36,319 bases of DNA from Chromatiaceae bacterium (GCA_025458165.1 JALOTB010000032.1:1-36319), one strand, 5' to 3'; counted from the stretch's first letter, positions 8,472 through 18,742 are shown. Made by a program: numbers and translations. The notes: generated by a model not told the origin, from the sequence alone.

Positions 8472-8918
8472 TCACTCCACCCCGAGCCGCACGGCCAGGA
8501 CGTCGCACTTAGCACCGTTAAGGACCGAGCGCGCGGTCGAGCCGAGCAGCGCCGCCAGCCCATGCCGGCCGTGGCTGCCAAGCACGATCAGGTCCGCGCC
8601 GATCTCCTCGGCCACCCGCAGGATGGTCCGCCCCGTGCTCCCGGTCTCAATCCGGCGGTCCCCCGGCGGCACATCCAGCCGCTCCCCCAGCGCCGCCATC
8701 TGGCGCTTGGCGACCTCCACCAGCTCCTGCTCCAGATCGAAGTCCTCGGGCAGCACCAAGTCCCCCGAGTAAGACATCGGCAGATACTCCACCACGTGCA
8801 GCAGCGTCAGCCGCGCCCGCAGATGGGCGCGCAACTCCGCCGCCCGCGCGACCACGCCCTCGGTCTCGGGGGCGAAGTCGGCGGCGAGCAGCAGGTGCCG
8901 GTACGGAAAGGGGGTCAT
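8472..8918 (-). CDS. universal stress protein, UspA family
   Basis: Cytoplasmic UspA-fold protein, 148 residues. The ATP-binding pattern G-2x-G-9x-G-S is present at G114, G117, G127 and S128 (GSHGRHGLAALLGS), so it is likely of the nucleotide-binding type. The N-terminus YRHLLLAADF is the usual first strand with its aspartate. A GGAG ribosome binding site lies 7 bases before the ATG. It is transcribed convergently with the upstream membrane-protein gene and divergently from pycA. Specific role unknown. Confidence 0.9.
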   Translation of the reverse strand: MTPFPYRHLLLAADFAPETEGVVARAAELRAHLRARLTLLHVVEYLPMSYSGDLVLPEDFDLEQELVEVAKRQMAALGERLDVPPGDRRIETGSTGRTILRVAEEIGADLIVLGSHGRHGLAALLGSTARSVLNGAKCDVLAVRLGVE

Positions 8919-8952
8919 GATCGGTCTCCGCGGCGTGTGGGTCCTGCGCTTA

Positions 8953-8958
8953 AGTATA
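8953..8958 (-). promoter_or_regulatory. possible -10 box for the usp gene
   Basis: On the minus strand this reads TATACT, a five-of-six match to the -10 consensus, 34 bases before the usp start codon. No good -35 box is visible at the right spacing, so the call is tentative. Confidence 0.25.
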
Positions 8959-9098
8959 GGTAGGCCGGATTGGGAGCCTTGCCCCAGAGGACGGATTTCG
9001 CGATATTGACGCGTCGCAGCATCGACCCCGGGCTCGCGGCGCCGGCTCCTCGACCGAGACGGCCCCAGCCATCCACCCTGCCCCTTCGAGGCGCCGGC

Positions 9099-10517
9099 AT
9101 GCTCCGCAAGATCCTGATCGCCAATCGCGGTGAAATCGCCGTGCGCATCATCCGCGCCTGCGCAGAGATGGGCATACGTTCGGTCGCCATCTACTCGGAG
9201 GCGGACCGCTGCTCACTGCACGTCAAGAAGGCCGACGAGGCCTACAGCCTGGGTGCCGACCCGTTGGCCGGCTATCTGAACGTCCATCGCATCGTCAACC
9301 TGGCGGTCGCAACCGGCTGCGACGCCCTCCATCCCGGGTATGGGTTCCTCTCGGAGAACCCAGAGCTGGCCGAGGCCTGTGCCCGCCGCGGGGTCACCTT
9401 CATCGGTCCCTCGGCGACCTTGATCCAGCGCATGGGCGACAAGACCGAGGCGCGCTTCGCGATGCAGAAGGCGGGCGTTCCGGTCACCCCAGGCAGCGAC
9501 GGCAACCTCGCCGACGAGGCGCACGCCCTCGCGAAGGCCGAGGAGATCGGCTACCCGGTGATGCTCAAGGCGACGTCCGGCGGCGGCGGCCGCGGCATCC
9601 GCCGCTGCGACACGCCCCAGGACCTCCAGCGCAACTACGAGCGCGTCATCTCCGAGGCGACCAAGGCCTTCGGCCGTGCCGATGTCTTCCTGGAGAAGTG
9701 CGTCGTCAACCCTCGGCACATCGAGGTACAGGTCCTCGGCGACCATCACGGCAACTGCATCCACCTGTTCGAGCGCGACTGCTCGATCCAGCGGCGCAAC
9801 CAGAAGCTCATCGAGATCGCGCCCTCGCCACAGCTCGACGAGGCCCAGCGCCAGTACGTCGGTGGCCTCGCCGTGCTGGCGGCACGCGCCGTCGGCTACA
9901 CCAACGCGGGGACGGTGGAGTTCCTGCTCGACAGCGACGGCCGCTTCTACTTCATGGAGATGAACACCCGTATCCAGGTCGAGCACACCATCACTGAGAC
10001 CATCACCGGTGTCGACCTGGTCGAGGAGCAGATCCGCATCGCCGCCGGACTGCCGCTGCGCTACCGGCAGGACCAGATCAGTCGACGTGGCTACGCCATA
10101 CAGTTTCGGATCAATGCCGAGGACCCGAAGAACAACTTCCTGCCGAGCTTCGGGCGCATCTCCCGCTACTACGCCCCCGGCGGCCCCGGCGTACGCACCG
10201 ACGGCGGCATCTACACCGGATACACGGTGCCGCCCTATTACGACTCCATGCTCGCCAAGGTCATCGTCTGGGCACTGACCTGGGAGGACGTGATCTCACG
10301 CGGAGGGCGCGCCTTGGAGGACATGGGGGTGTTCGGGATCAAGACGACCATCCCCTTCTACCAAGAGATCCTGCGCCACCCGGACTTCCGCGGTGCTTGT
10401 TTCGATACCGGGTTCCTTGAGGCCAACCCCCAGTTGGTCGAATACTCAAGCAAGCGGCGCAAGGACGAGATCGCCGCGGCCATCGCCGCCGTCATCGCCG
10501 CCCACGCCGGCCTGTAG
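9099..10517 (+). CDS. pycA: pyruvate carboxylase subunit A (biotin carboxylase)
   Basis: ATP-dependent biotin carboxylase, 472 residues, which carboxylates biotin carried by the next gene product. Family landmarks are the opening MLRKILIANRGEIAVRI, ATP-binding K157 (VMLKATSGGGGRG, 155-167), ERDCSIQRRNQKLIE, and the catalytic-site stretch MEMNTRIQVEH. The ATG at 9099 has GAGG 7 bases upstream and gives the standard N-terminus; the frame is open 43 codons further up. AccC of acetyl-CoA carboxylase is very similar, but the immediate pairing with a carboxyltransferase/biotin subunit and the absence of accB support pyruvate carboxylase. Confidence 0.9.
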   Translation: MLRKILIANRGEIAVRIIRACAEMGIRSVAIYSEADRCSLHVKKADEAYSLGADPLAGYLNVHRIVNLAVATGCDALHPGYGFLSENPELAEACARRGVTFIGPSATLIQRMGDKTEARFAMQKAGVPVTPGSDGNLADEAHALAKAEEIGYPVMLKATSGGGGRGIRRCDTPQDLQRNYERVISEATKAFGRADVFLEKCVVNPRHIEVQVLGDHHGNCIHLFERDCSIQRRNQKLIEIAPSPQLDEAQRQYVGGLAVLAARAVGYTNAGTVEFLLDSDGRFYFMEMNTRIQVEHTITETITGVDLVEEQIRIAAGLPLRYRQDQISRRGYAIQFRINAEDPKNNFLPSFGRISRYYAPGGPGVRTDGGIYTGYTVPPYYDSMLAKVIVWALTWEDVISRGGRALEDMGVFGIKTTIPFYQEILRHPDFRGACFDTGFLEANPQLVEYSSKRRKDEIAAAIAAVIAAHAGL

Positions 10518-10532
10518 AGAGAGTCCCCAAAG

Positions 10533-12356
10533 ATGTCGAAGGTCCAGATCACCGACGTCGTCCTGCGCGACGCCCACCAGTCCCTGCTCGCCACGCGCAT
10601 GCGCCTGGCCGACATGCTGCCGATCCTGCCCAAGCTCGACGCCGTCGGGTACTGGTCGCTGGAATGCTGGGGTGGGGCCACCTTCGACGCCTGTGTGCGG
10701 TTCCTGAAGGAGGACCCCTGGGAGCGCCTGCGCAGCCTGCGCCAGGGTCTGCCCAACACCCGCCTACAGATGCTGGTGCGGGGCCAGAACCTGCTCGGCT
10801 ACCGCCACTACTCGGATGACGTGGTGCGCGCGTTCATCGCCCGTTCGGCCGCCAACGGGATGGACGTCTTCCGCATCTTCGACGCCCTGAACGACCTGCG
10901 AAACCTGCGCACCGCCATCGAGGCCACCAAGGAGGCGGGCAAGCACGCCCAGGGGACCATCTGCTACACGGTGAGTCCCGTGCATGACATCGCCGGCTTC
11001 GTCGCCCTCGGTCGCGAGCTCGCATCCATGGGCTGTGACTCCATCGCGATCAAAGACATGGCCGGGCTGCTCACACCCTACGCCACCGCCGAGCTGGTCA
11101 AGGCCCTGAAGGACGCGGTGGACCTGCCACTGCACCTGCACTCGCACGCCACCGCTGGACTCTCGGAGATGTGCCACCTAAAGGCCATCGAAAACGGCTG
11201 CCGACACATCGACACCGCCATCTCCTCGCTCGCGGGCGGCACCTCTCATGCCCCGACCGAGAGCATGGTCGCGGCGTTGGCCGGGACCGAGTACGACACC
11301 GGGCTCGATCTCATCAAGATCCAGGAGATCGGCGTCTACTTCTACCAGGTACGCAAGCGCTATCACCAGTTCGAGAGCGACTACACCGGCGTCGACACCC
11401 GGGTCCAGGTCAACCAGGTCCCGGGCGGGATGATTTCCAACCTCGCCAATCAGCTCAAGGAACAGAACGCCCTGGACCGCATGACCGAGGTGATGGCCGA
11501 GATCCCGCGCGTGCGCATGGACCTGGGCTACCCACCCCTAGTCACCCCGACCTCCCAGATCGTCGGCACCCAGGCGGTGCTCAACGTGCTGACCGGCAAG
11601 CGCTATCAGACCATCACCAACGAGGTGAAGCGCTATCTGCAAGGCGGCTATGGCAAGCCGCCCGCGGCGGTCAATCCGACCCTGCAGCAGCAGGCGGTCG
11701 GCAGGGAGGAGCTGATCGACGTTCGGCCCGCGGACCTGCTACCCCCGGAGCTGGAGCGGCTCACCGAGGAGGCGGCCGGACTCGCGCAAAGCGAGGAGGA
11801 CGTCCTCACCGTCGCGATGTTTCCGGAGATCGGCCGCCAGTTCCTCGAGCAGCGCGCGGCCGGCATCCTGGAGCCCGAGCCCCTGGAGCCGCCGCCAAGC
11901 GCCGGACCCAAGACCGCGCCGACCGAGTTCAACATCGCGCTGCACGGTGAGACCTACCACGTCAAGGTCACCGGCGCCGGCCACAAGGGCCGGCCCGAGC
12001 GCCACTTCTACCTCGCCATCGACGGCGTCCCCGAGGAGGTGGTCGTCGAGACCCTCGATGAGGTCGTCCTGACCGGCGGCACCGAGGGCGCGGTCAAAAA
12101 GGCCATTGCCGGCAAGCGCCCCAAGCCCAGCAAGGACGGCGACGTCACCGCCTCCATGCCCGGCAACATCGTCGACGTCCTGGTCAAGGAAGGCGACGCC
12201 GTGACCGCCGGTCAAGCCGTCCTCATCACCGAGGCGATGAAGATGGAGACCGAGGTCCAGGCCCCGATCTCGGGCAAGGTGACGGGCGTCTACGTGCGCA
12301 AGGGTGATGCCGTGACACCCGATGAGGTGCTGGTTGAGATCACGCCGGGGGCTTGA
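10533..12356 (+). CDS. pycB: pyruvate carboxylase subunit B (carboxyltransferase and biotin carrier)
   Basis: Protein of 607 residues combining an N-terminal carboxyltransferase TIM barrel, a PYC/OADA-type middle domain and a C-terminal biotinyl domain. LRDAHQS (11-17) and the metal-binding HLHSHATAG (about 203-211) mark the first. The biotin attachment site is TEAMKMETE, with lysine K570. It transfers CO2 from biotin to pyruvate, giving oxaloacetate. The same architecture occurs in the alpha subunit of sodium-pumping oxaloacetate decarboxylase (oadA), but no oadB or oadG lies nearby and a biotin carboxylase gene is directly upstream, which favours anaplerotic pyruvate carboxylase. Confidence 0.9.
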   Translation: MSKVQITDVVLRDAHQSLLATRMRLADMLPILPKLDAVGYWSLECWGGATFDACVRFLKEDPWERLRSLRQGLPNTRLQMLVRGQNLLGYRHYSDDVVRAFIARSAANGMDVFRIFDALNDLRNLRTAIEATKEAGKHAQGTICYTVSPVHDIAGFVALGRELASMGCDSIAIKDMAGLLTPYATAELVKALKDAVDLPLHLHSHATAGLSEMCHLKAIENGCRHIDTAISSLAGGTSHAPTESMVAALAGTEYDTGLDLIKIQEIGVYFYQVRKRYHQFESDYTGVDTRVQVNQVPGGMISNLANQLKEQNALDRMTEVMAEIPRVRMDLGYPPLVTPTSQIVGTQAVLNVLTGKRYQTITNEVKRYLQGGYGKPPAAVNPTLQQQAVGREELIDVRPADLLPPELERLTEEAAGLAQSEEDVLTVAMFPEIGRQFLEQRAAGILEPEPLEPPPSAGPKTAPTEFNIALHGETYHVKVTGAGHKGRPERHFYLAIDGVPEEVVVETLDEVVLTGGTEGAVKKAIAGKRPKPSKDGDVTASMPGNIVDVLVKEGDAVTAGQAVLITEAMKMETEVQAPISGKVTGVYVRKGDAVTPDEVLVEITPGA

Positions 12357-12458
12357 GCGGACAGGGCTGGTCGGAGAGTCGATCACGAAACCGGCGTAGC
12401 CGGGACGTATCGATGCCCCTCACCCGTTGTCGCGAGCACGCGGGCCGGGAGCACGGAT

Positions 12459-12486
12459 GCCGGTTTGCCGCCCGACCGGCTTTCTT
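12459..12486 (+). terminator. possible Rho-independent terminator after pycAB
   Basis: GCCGGT (12459-12464) and ACCGGC (12475-12480) form a six-pair stem with a 10-base loop, followed by TTTCTT. The stem is short and the T tract interrupted, so this is a modest candidate. It sits 103 bases after the pycB stop and before the next operon. Confidence 0.35.
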
Positions 12487-12534
12487 CGATCATCGGCACT
12501 CGTCTGAAGCCCACCAAGCCGAGAACCAACCGCC

Positions 12535-13428
12535 GTGAGCGCAACCCCGGACTCTCTGCCCTCCCCCTTCGATCCCGACCAGCCCCAGGCCTATGCCCAC
12601 TGGCGCGAGGCCAAGCTCGCCCGCCACCCGGTCCGCGTCGAGGACCTGGTCGTCGAGGTCGCCGACCCGCGGGACCTCACCCGCGGCGAGCATCAAGCCA
12701 TCCTGGAGCGCTGCCGGAGCGCCAACATGGCCGTCTACGTCGGCGCGACCGGCGCCGACCCGGACAAGGAGCTGGTGCGGGGCCTGGGCGCGCAGCTCGG
12801 CCTGCACCGGCTGGACCAGAATCCTGGGGCGGACGAGGACGCGATCACCTCGCTCACCGTGCAGACCGACGAGCGTCACCGCGGCTACATCCCCTACACC
12901 AACCGCCCGATCGCCTGGCACACGGACGGCTACTACAACACGCCAGAGCGGCAGATCCACGCGGTGATGCTCCATTGCGTCCGGCCCGCGGAGAGCGGCG
13001 GGGAGAACGAGCTCCTAGACCACGAGATGGCCTATCTCCAGCTCCGCGACCGCGCGGTCGAGTACGTCCGCGCCCTGATGCACCCGCAGGCGATGACCAT
13101 CCCCGCCAACGAGGGCGAGGGCGGCGTGCACCGGGCCGACCAATCCGGGCCGGTCTTCTCGATCCAGCCCGACGGGCATCTGCACATGCGCTACACCGAC
13201 CGCAAGCGCAACGTACTCTGGCGCGACGATCCGCTGACCCGCGAGGCGGTGGAGATCCTGCGCGAGATCCTCTACCAGCCCAGCCCCTGGCACTTCCGGG
13301 TGCTGCTCAGACCCGGCTGGGGCATCCTCGGCAACAACGTGCTGCACACGCGCGCCGGCTTTACCGATGGGGCCAGCGTGCGCCTGCTCTACCGGGCGCG
13401 CTACTACGACCGCATCGCCGGGACCTGA
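12535..13428 (+). CDS. Fe(II)/2-oxoglutarate dioxygenase, TauD/TfdA-like
   Basis: Non-heme iron oxygenase of 297 residues. The iron-binding facial triad is visible as H129 and D131 (WHTDGYYN) and H271 (NNVLHTRAGF), with R283 or R287 as the likely 2-oxoglutarate-binding arginine. It belongs to the broad TauD/TfdA/gamma-butyrobetaine hydroxylase fold; the substrate cannot be told from sequence. It starts at GTG 12535 with only a weak ribosome binding site. The following hydrolase gene begins 6 bases after its stop, so the two are surely co-transcribed. Confidence 0.85.
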   Translation: MSATPDSLPSPFDPDQPQAYAHWREAKLARHPVRVEDLVVEVADPRDLTRGEHQAILERCRSANMAVYVGATGADPDKELVRGLGAQLGLHRLDQNPGADEDAITSLTVQTDERHRGYIPYTNRPIAWHTDGYYNTPERQIHAVMLHCVRPAESGGENELLDHEMAYLQLRDRAVEYVRALMHPQAMTIPANEGEGGVHRADQSGPVFSIQPDGHLHMRYTDRKRNVLWRDDPLTREAVEILREILYQPSPWHFRVLLRPGWGILGNNVLHTRAGFTDGASVRLLYRARYYDRIAGT

Positions 13429-13434
13429 ACGAGG

Positions 13435-14322
13435 ATGAGCGCGACCTTCCTGCGACTTGCCCTGGTTCAGCAGACCGACCAGGGCAGCGCCGAGGCCAAC
13501 CTCGCCGCCTGCGAGGCCGGCATCCGCGCGGCCGCCGCCCAGGGCTGCCGCCTGGTGCTTCTTCAGGAGCTGCACAACGGGCCCTACTTCTGTCAGACCG
13601 AAGACCCACGGCGCTTCGACCTCGCCGAGCCCATCCCAGGACCAACGACCGAGCGGCTGGGCGTGCTGGCGGCACAGCTCGGCGTGGTGGTCGCTGGCTC
13701 GCTCTTCGAGCGGCGCGCCGCCGGCCTGTATCACAACACCGCCGTGGTGCTCGATGCCGACGGTCGCCTCGCCGGGCGCTACCGCAAGATGCACATCCCG
13801 GACGATCCCGGCTACTTCGAGAAGTTCTACTTCACCCCGGGGGATCTCGGCTTCACCCCCGTCGACACCGCCGTCGGGCGGCTCGGCGTGCTGGTGTGCT
13901 GGGACCAGTGGTTCCCCGAGGCGGCCCGCCTGATGGCGCTCGCCGGCGCCGAGCTGCTCCTTTATCCCACCGCCATCGGCTGGGACCCGGCCGACGACCG
14001 CGACGAGCAGCACCGCCAGCTTGACGCCTGGCAGACGGTGCAGCGCGGCCACGCCGTCGCCAACGGCCTGCCACTCGCAGCCTGCAACCGCGTCGGCCAC
14101 GAGCCCGACCCCGCCGGCGGCCCCGGCAGCCGTTTCTGGGGCAGCTCGTTCGTGTGCGGTCCCCAGGGGGAGATACTCGCCGCGGCCCCGGCCGACACCC
14201 CGGCGCTCCTGATCGCCGACATCGACCTCGCCCGCGGCGAGCGGGTGCGGCGCATCTGGCCCTTCCTGCGCGATCGGCGCATCGACGCCTACCAGGACTT
14301 GCTCCGCCGCTATCGCGATTGA
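13435..14322 (+). CDS. aguB: carbon-nitrogen hydrolase, N-carbamoylputrescine amidase type
   Basis: Nitrilase-superfamily amidohydrolase of 295 residues. The catalytic Glu-Lys-Cys triad is visible as E45 (LLQELHNGPYFCQ), K118 (YRKMHIPDDPGYFEKFYF) and C155 (VCWDQWFPEAAR). These surrounding sequences are typical of N-carbamoylputrescine amidase, which yields putrescine, CO2 and ammonia. Its usual partner, agmatine deiminase (aguA), is not in this window; the neighbour is a TauD-like oxygenase instead, so the substrate may differ. The ATG at 13435 has an adjacent GAGG. Confidence 0.85.
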   Translation: MSATFLRLALVQQTDQGSAEANLAACEAGIRAAAAQGCRLVLLQELHNGPYFCQTEDPRRFDLAEPIPGPTTERLGVLAAQLGVVVAGSLFERRAAGLYHNTAVVLDADGRLAGRYRKMHIPDDPGYFEKFYFTPGDLGFTPVDTAVGRLGVLVCWDQWFPEAARLMALAGAELLLYPTAIGWDPADDRDEQHRQLDAWQTVQRGHAVANGLPLAACNRVGHEPDPAGGPGSRFWGSSFVCGPQGEILAAAPADTPALLIADIDLARGERVRRIWPFLRDRRIDAYQDLLRRYRD

Positions 14323-14424
14323 GATCGCTGCGGCGCGCCCACACAAACGCCGCGTGATTCGAAACGACCCGGCGCGTCAGGCTGGCGTGTCGGCGGCAGT
14401 GCCAACTTCTCGGCGGAGGGCAAC

Positions 14425-15540
14425 GTGGGCAGTACCGCAAGCAACGACGTCCGGCTCACCATGCGCTCGATCATCCAGCGCATCGCCACGGGGCCGGAGC
14501 TCTCCAAGGACATCTCCTTGGACGAGGCACGCATCGGCATGAACGCCATCCTGGCCCACCAGGTGGACCCGGTGCAGGCGGGCATCTTCATGATTGCGCT
14601 GCGCATGAAGCGTGAGACCGACGACGAGCTCAAGGGCATACTCGACGCGGTGCGCGACGCCACCCAGCACGTGGTGGCCGAGGTCGACGACCTGGTCGAC
14701 ATCGGCGACCCCTACGACGGCTACAACCGCTGCCTGCCGGCCGCCCCCTTCCTCCCCGCGGTCCTCGCCGAGTGCGGCGTACCGGCCGTCAGCCACGGGC
14801 TCGACGCCGTCGGGCCCAAGTTCGGGGTCACTCACCGCCATGTGCTGGCCGCCGCCGGGGTCGATGTCGACCTCGCACCCGCGACCGCTGCGGCGCGGCT
14901 CGCCGACCCCGGGCTCGGCTGGACCTATGTCGACCAGAAGGCCTTCTGCCCTGCCCTGCACGACCTGGTCGATCTGCGCGCGACCATCGTCAAGCGCCAG
15001 GCGGTGACCACCGTCGAGGTCATGGCCAAGCCGATCCATGGGCGCCGCCGCACGCACCTGGTCACCGGCTATGTGCACAAGCCCTACCCCCGCATCTACG
15101 CCATGCTGGCACGCCATGCGGGCTTCGACTCCGCGTTGCTGGTCCGCGGGGTGGAGGGCGGGGTGATCCCCTCGCTGCGCCAGCAAGGGGTCTGCTTCAA
15201 CTACCAGCACCGGGGCGAGGAGCAGTCCTTCGATATCGACCCGGCGGCGCTCGGCATCGAGCAGTCGGTGCGCTCGGTCCCGCTCCCGGAGGACCTCCCC
15301 CAGACCAGCCGCCCGGGGGACGAGATCGCGGTCGCGGTCGACGTCCAGGCGACCGCGCGCGCGGCGGCTCAGGCCGGCCTGGCCGCGCTGGAGGGCGCCG
15401 GCGGGCCGACCTACGACAGCCTGGTGTTCTCCGGGGCGCTGGTGCTCTGGCACCTAGGGCGGGAGCCGAGCCTGCGCGCCGCCGCCGACCGCATCCGGGC
15501 CGCGCTCGACTCCGGTCGTGCCGCGCGCCGTGTCCGCTAG
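14425..15540 (+). CDS. anthranilate phosphoribosyltransferase-like protein (TrpD2-like)
   Basis: Protein of 371 residues related to the nucleoside phosphorylase-like/TrpD superfamily. The helical N-terminal domain contains ISLDEARIGMNAILAHQVDP. The second domain keeps the outline GVPAVSHGLDAVGPKFGVTH, which corresponds to the KHGNR region of TrpD. The PRPP-binding GTGGD motif of true anthranilate phosphoribosyltransferases is replaced by DIGDPYDGYN, so tryptophan synthesis is unlikely. It starts at GTG with GGAGG five bases upstream, 102 bases after the amidase gene, and precedes the Rieske gene by 10 bases. Function unknown; the related YbiB-type TrpD2 proteins bind nucleic acid. Confidence 0.75.
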   Translation: MGSTASNDVRLTMRSIIQRIATGPELSKDISLDEARIGMNAILAHQVDPVQAGIFMIALRMKRETDDELKGILDAVRDATQHVVAEVDDLVDIGDPYDGYNRCLPAAPFLPAVLAECGVPAVSHGLDAVGPKFGVTHRHVLAAAGVDVDLAPATAAARLADPGLGWTYVDQKAFCPALHDLVDLRATIVKRQAVTTVEVMAKPIHGRRRTHLVTGYVHKPYPRIYAMLARHAGFDSALLVRGVEGGVIPSLRQQGVCFNYQHRGEEQSFDIDPAALGIEQSVRSVPLPEDLPQTSRPGDEIAVAVDVQATARAAAQAGLAALEGAGGPTYDSLVFSGALVLWHLGREPSLRAAADRIRAALDSGRAARRVR

Positions 15541-15550
15541 GGGAGCCGAC

Positions 15551-15877
15551 ATGGAGCAAGCCTTTGTCGCCGTGGCCAACGCCAGCGAGATTGCCCCCGG
15601 GAGCTTCCGCAAGATCGAGGTTGCGGGCCGTGCCTACATCCTGGCCAACATCGATGGGACCTTCTACGCCGTCGAGGACCTCTGCAGCCACGAGGACTAT
15701 CCGCTCTCCTACGGCTGTCTGCACGGCGACCACATCAAGTGCTCGCTGCACGGAAGCCGCTTCAGCCTCAAGACCGGGGAGCCCCAGGAGGACCCCGCCG
15801 ACACCCCCATCGCCACCTTCCGCGTCGAGCTGGCCGACGGCCAGGTCTGGCTCGACCCCAGACGGCGGACCAACTGA
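15551..15877 (+). CDS. small Rieske [2Fe-2S] protein
   Basis: Soluble Rieske-type ferredoxin of 108 residues. The cluster ligands are C45 and H47 (CSH) and C64 and H67 (CSLH), separated by 16 residues. The stretches YAVEDLCSHEDYPLS and HIKCSLHGSRFSL match bacterial Rieske ferredoxins of the NirD/dioxygenase-ferredoxin type. No signal peptide or membrane helix is present, so it is cytoplasmic. The ATG at 15551 has AGGGGAG upstream; an upstream in-frame start at 15518 overlaps the previous gene and lacks support. It is probably an electron carrier for an oxygenase; the TauD-like enzyme upstream would not normally need one. Confidence 0.88.
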   Translation: MEQAFVAVANASEIAPGSFRKIEVAGRAYILANIDGTFYAVEDLCSHEDYPLSYGCLHGDHIKCSLHGSRFSLKTGEPQEDPADTPIATFRVELADGQVWLDPRRRTN

Positions 15878-15995
15878 CCGGCAGGGGCGAGGTGGGCCGT
15901 CCCGCAACCGGTGGCGGACCCGACGGGGGGCCGGGCGGCACAGGGGATCGGCGAGCCCCTCACCCCGCGGCGGGGGCCTCCGCCGGACTGCGGGC

Positions 15996-17009
15996 TCAGA
16001 ACGACCGGTCGTGACCCGTGAAATCGACGCGCTCGCCGATCCCCTCGGCGACGCGGGGACCGCCCAGCAGGCGGGCCTGGTCGGCGCGCTGGCAGCGCGA
16101 GAAATCGGGGTCCATCAGCTCCAGGAAGGCGCAGGCCTGGGGTGAGAGGAACTTGGCCTTGCGCATCACCACCCCGTAGGTGCGCCGCGGGAAGTAGGCC
16201 CCGAGCGGGATCGCGGCCAGCTTCTCCTCGCCGGTGAGGCAGATGCTGGTGACGATGGACACCCCCATGTCCAGCGCCACGAACTTCTTGATCACCTCCC
16301 AGCCGCCCGCTTCCAGCACCACCTTGTAGTCGAGCCCGTGCTGGCGGAACACCAGGTCCACAATCCGCCAGGTGGACAGGTGACGTGGCGGCAGGATCAG
16401 CCCCCAGGGCGCGACCTCCTCCAGTGTCAGCCGCTCCTGGTTCGCCAGGGGATGACCCAGGGCCGTGATGAGCATGGGCTCGTAGGTAAAGATCGGGTGG
16501 TAGATCACATCCTCGGGCACGTCGAACATCGAGCCCACCGCGAAGTCGACCTCGCTGGCGCGCAGCATGCGCAGGCCGTCGCGGCCGGTGACGTTGTGCA
16601 GATGCAGCTTCACGCGCGGATACCGCTCGCTGTAGCGCTTCACGTAATCCGGCAGCAGGTACAGGATGGTCGACTCCCCCGCCGCCAGATCGAGCCGCCC
16701 CTGGCCCGCTTCCCCCAGGCGCGCGGCGAAGACCTCGGGCAGGTGGTCCATCCCCTCCACCAGCGGCAGGCTGGTCTCCAGCAGCACCTGGCCGGCGGCG
16801 GTGAGCTCGATGCGCGGCCCGCGGCGTTCGAAGAGCAGGACCTTGAGGTCCTCCTCCAGCCCCTTGATGAGCAGCGAGACCGACGGCTGGCTCACGCACA
16901 GGCGCTCCGCGGCCCGCGAGATGCTGCCGGTCTGGGCCGCGTGGCAGAAGGCACGGAGCTGGCGCAGGCGATTGGGGGTCGCGGGCGGGACTGAGACGGG
17001 TCTGGGCAT
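15996..17009 (-). CDS. LysR-family transcriptional regulator
   Basis: Regulator of 337 residues with an N-terminal winged helix-turn-helix (about 13-72, including GSISRAAERLCVSQPSVSLL) and a periplasmic-binding-like effector domain. The overall look is of the CysB/CbbR branch. I use the ATG at 17009; an in-frame TTG at 17045 would add 12 residues and overlap the candidate promoter. It is divergent from malate synthase, with only 134 bases between starts, the usual arrangement for a LysR protein and its target, so control of aceB is a reasonable inference. Effector unknown. Confidence 0.88.
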   Translation of the reverse strand: MPRPVSVPPATPNRLRQLRAFCHAAQTGSISRAAERLCVSQPSVSLLIKGLEEDLKVLLFERRGPRIELTAAGQVLLETSLPLVEGMDHLPEVFAARLGEAGQGRLDLAAGESTILYLLPDYVKRYSERYPRVKLHLHNVTGRDGLRMLRASEVDFAVGSMFDVPEDVIYHPIFTYEPMLITALGHPLANQERLTLEEVAPWGLILPPRHLSTWRIVDLVFRQHGLDYKVVLEAGGWEVIKKFVALDMGVSIVTSICLTGEEKLAAIPLGAYFPRRTYGVVMRKAKFLSPQACAFLELMDPDFSRCQRADQARLLGGPRVAEGIGERVDFTGHDRSF

Positions 17010-17045
17010 CGACGGGATCGCGGGCCGGTTTATTCGTTGAGCCAA

Positions 17046-17078
17046 TAGTCAATATTTCCTGAATAATCTAGTCAAATA
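17046..17078. promoter_or_regulatory. candidate LysR operator between lysR and aceB
   Basis: The AT-rich centre of this divergent intergenic region holds TATTTCCTGAATA (17053-17065), a perfect TATT/AATA inverted repeat fitting the LysR T-N11-A rule. It is flanked by direct repeats TAGTCAATA (17046-17054) and TAGTCAAATA (17069-17078), spaced about two helical turns. Such repeated sites are typical of LysR recognition and activation half-sites. This is pattern-based only. Confidence 0.45.
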
Positions 17079-17143
17079 CTGCGCGACCCTCTACTGTCTT
17101 GCCGACCAGCGATCCCATCGCCCGCCGCCGAGAGGGCTCGAAC

Positions 17144-18742
<1,599 letters not shown>

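Noticed and set aside
10533..12356. Reading pycB as oxaloacetate decarboxylase alpha subunit
   Set aside because: The domain order would fit, but no oadB or oadG is present and a biotin carboxylase gene is directly upstream, so pyruvate carboxylase is the better call.
12391..12403. CCGGC-GTA-GCCGG hairpin as a terminator of pycAB
   Set aside because: The stem is only five pairs with no following T tract. The hairpin at 12459 with TTTCTT is the better candidate.
12465..14024. 519-codon plus-strand frame across the dioxygenase and amidase genes
   Set aside because: The translation is dominated by Arg, Pro and Ala and crosses two genes with intact catalytic residues in other frames.
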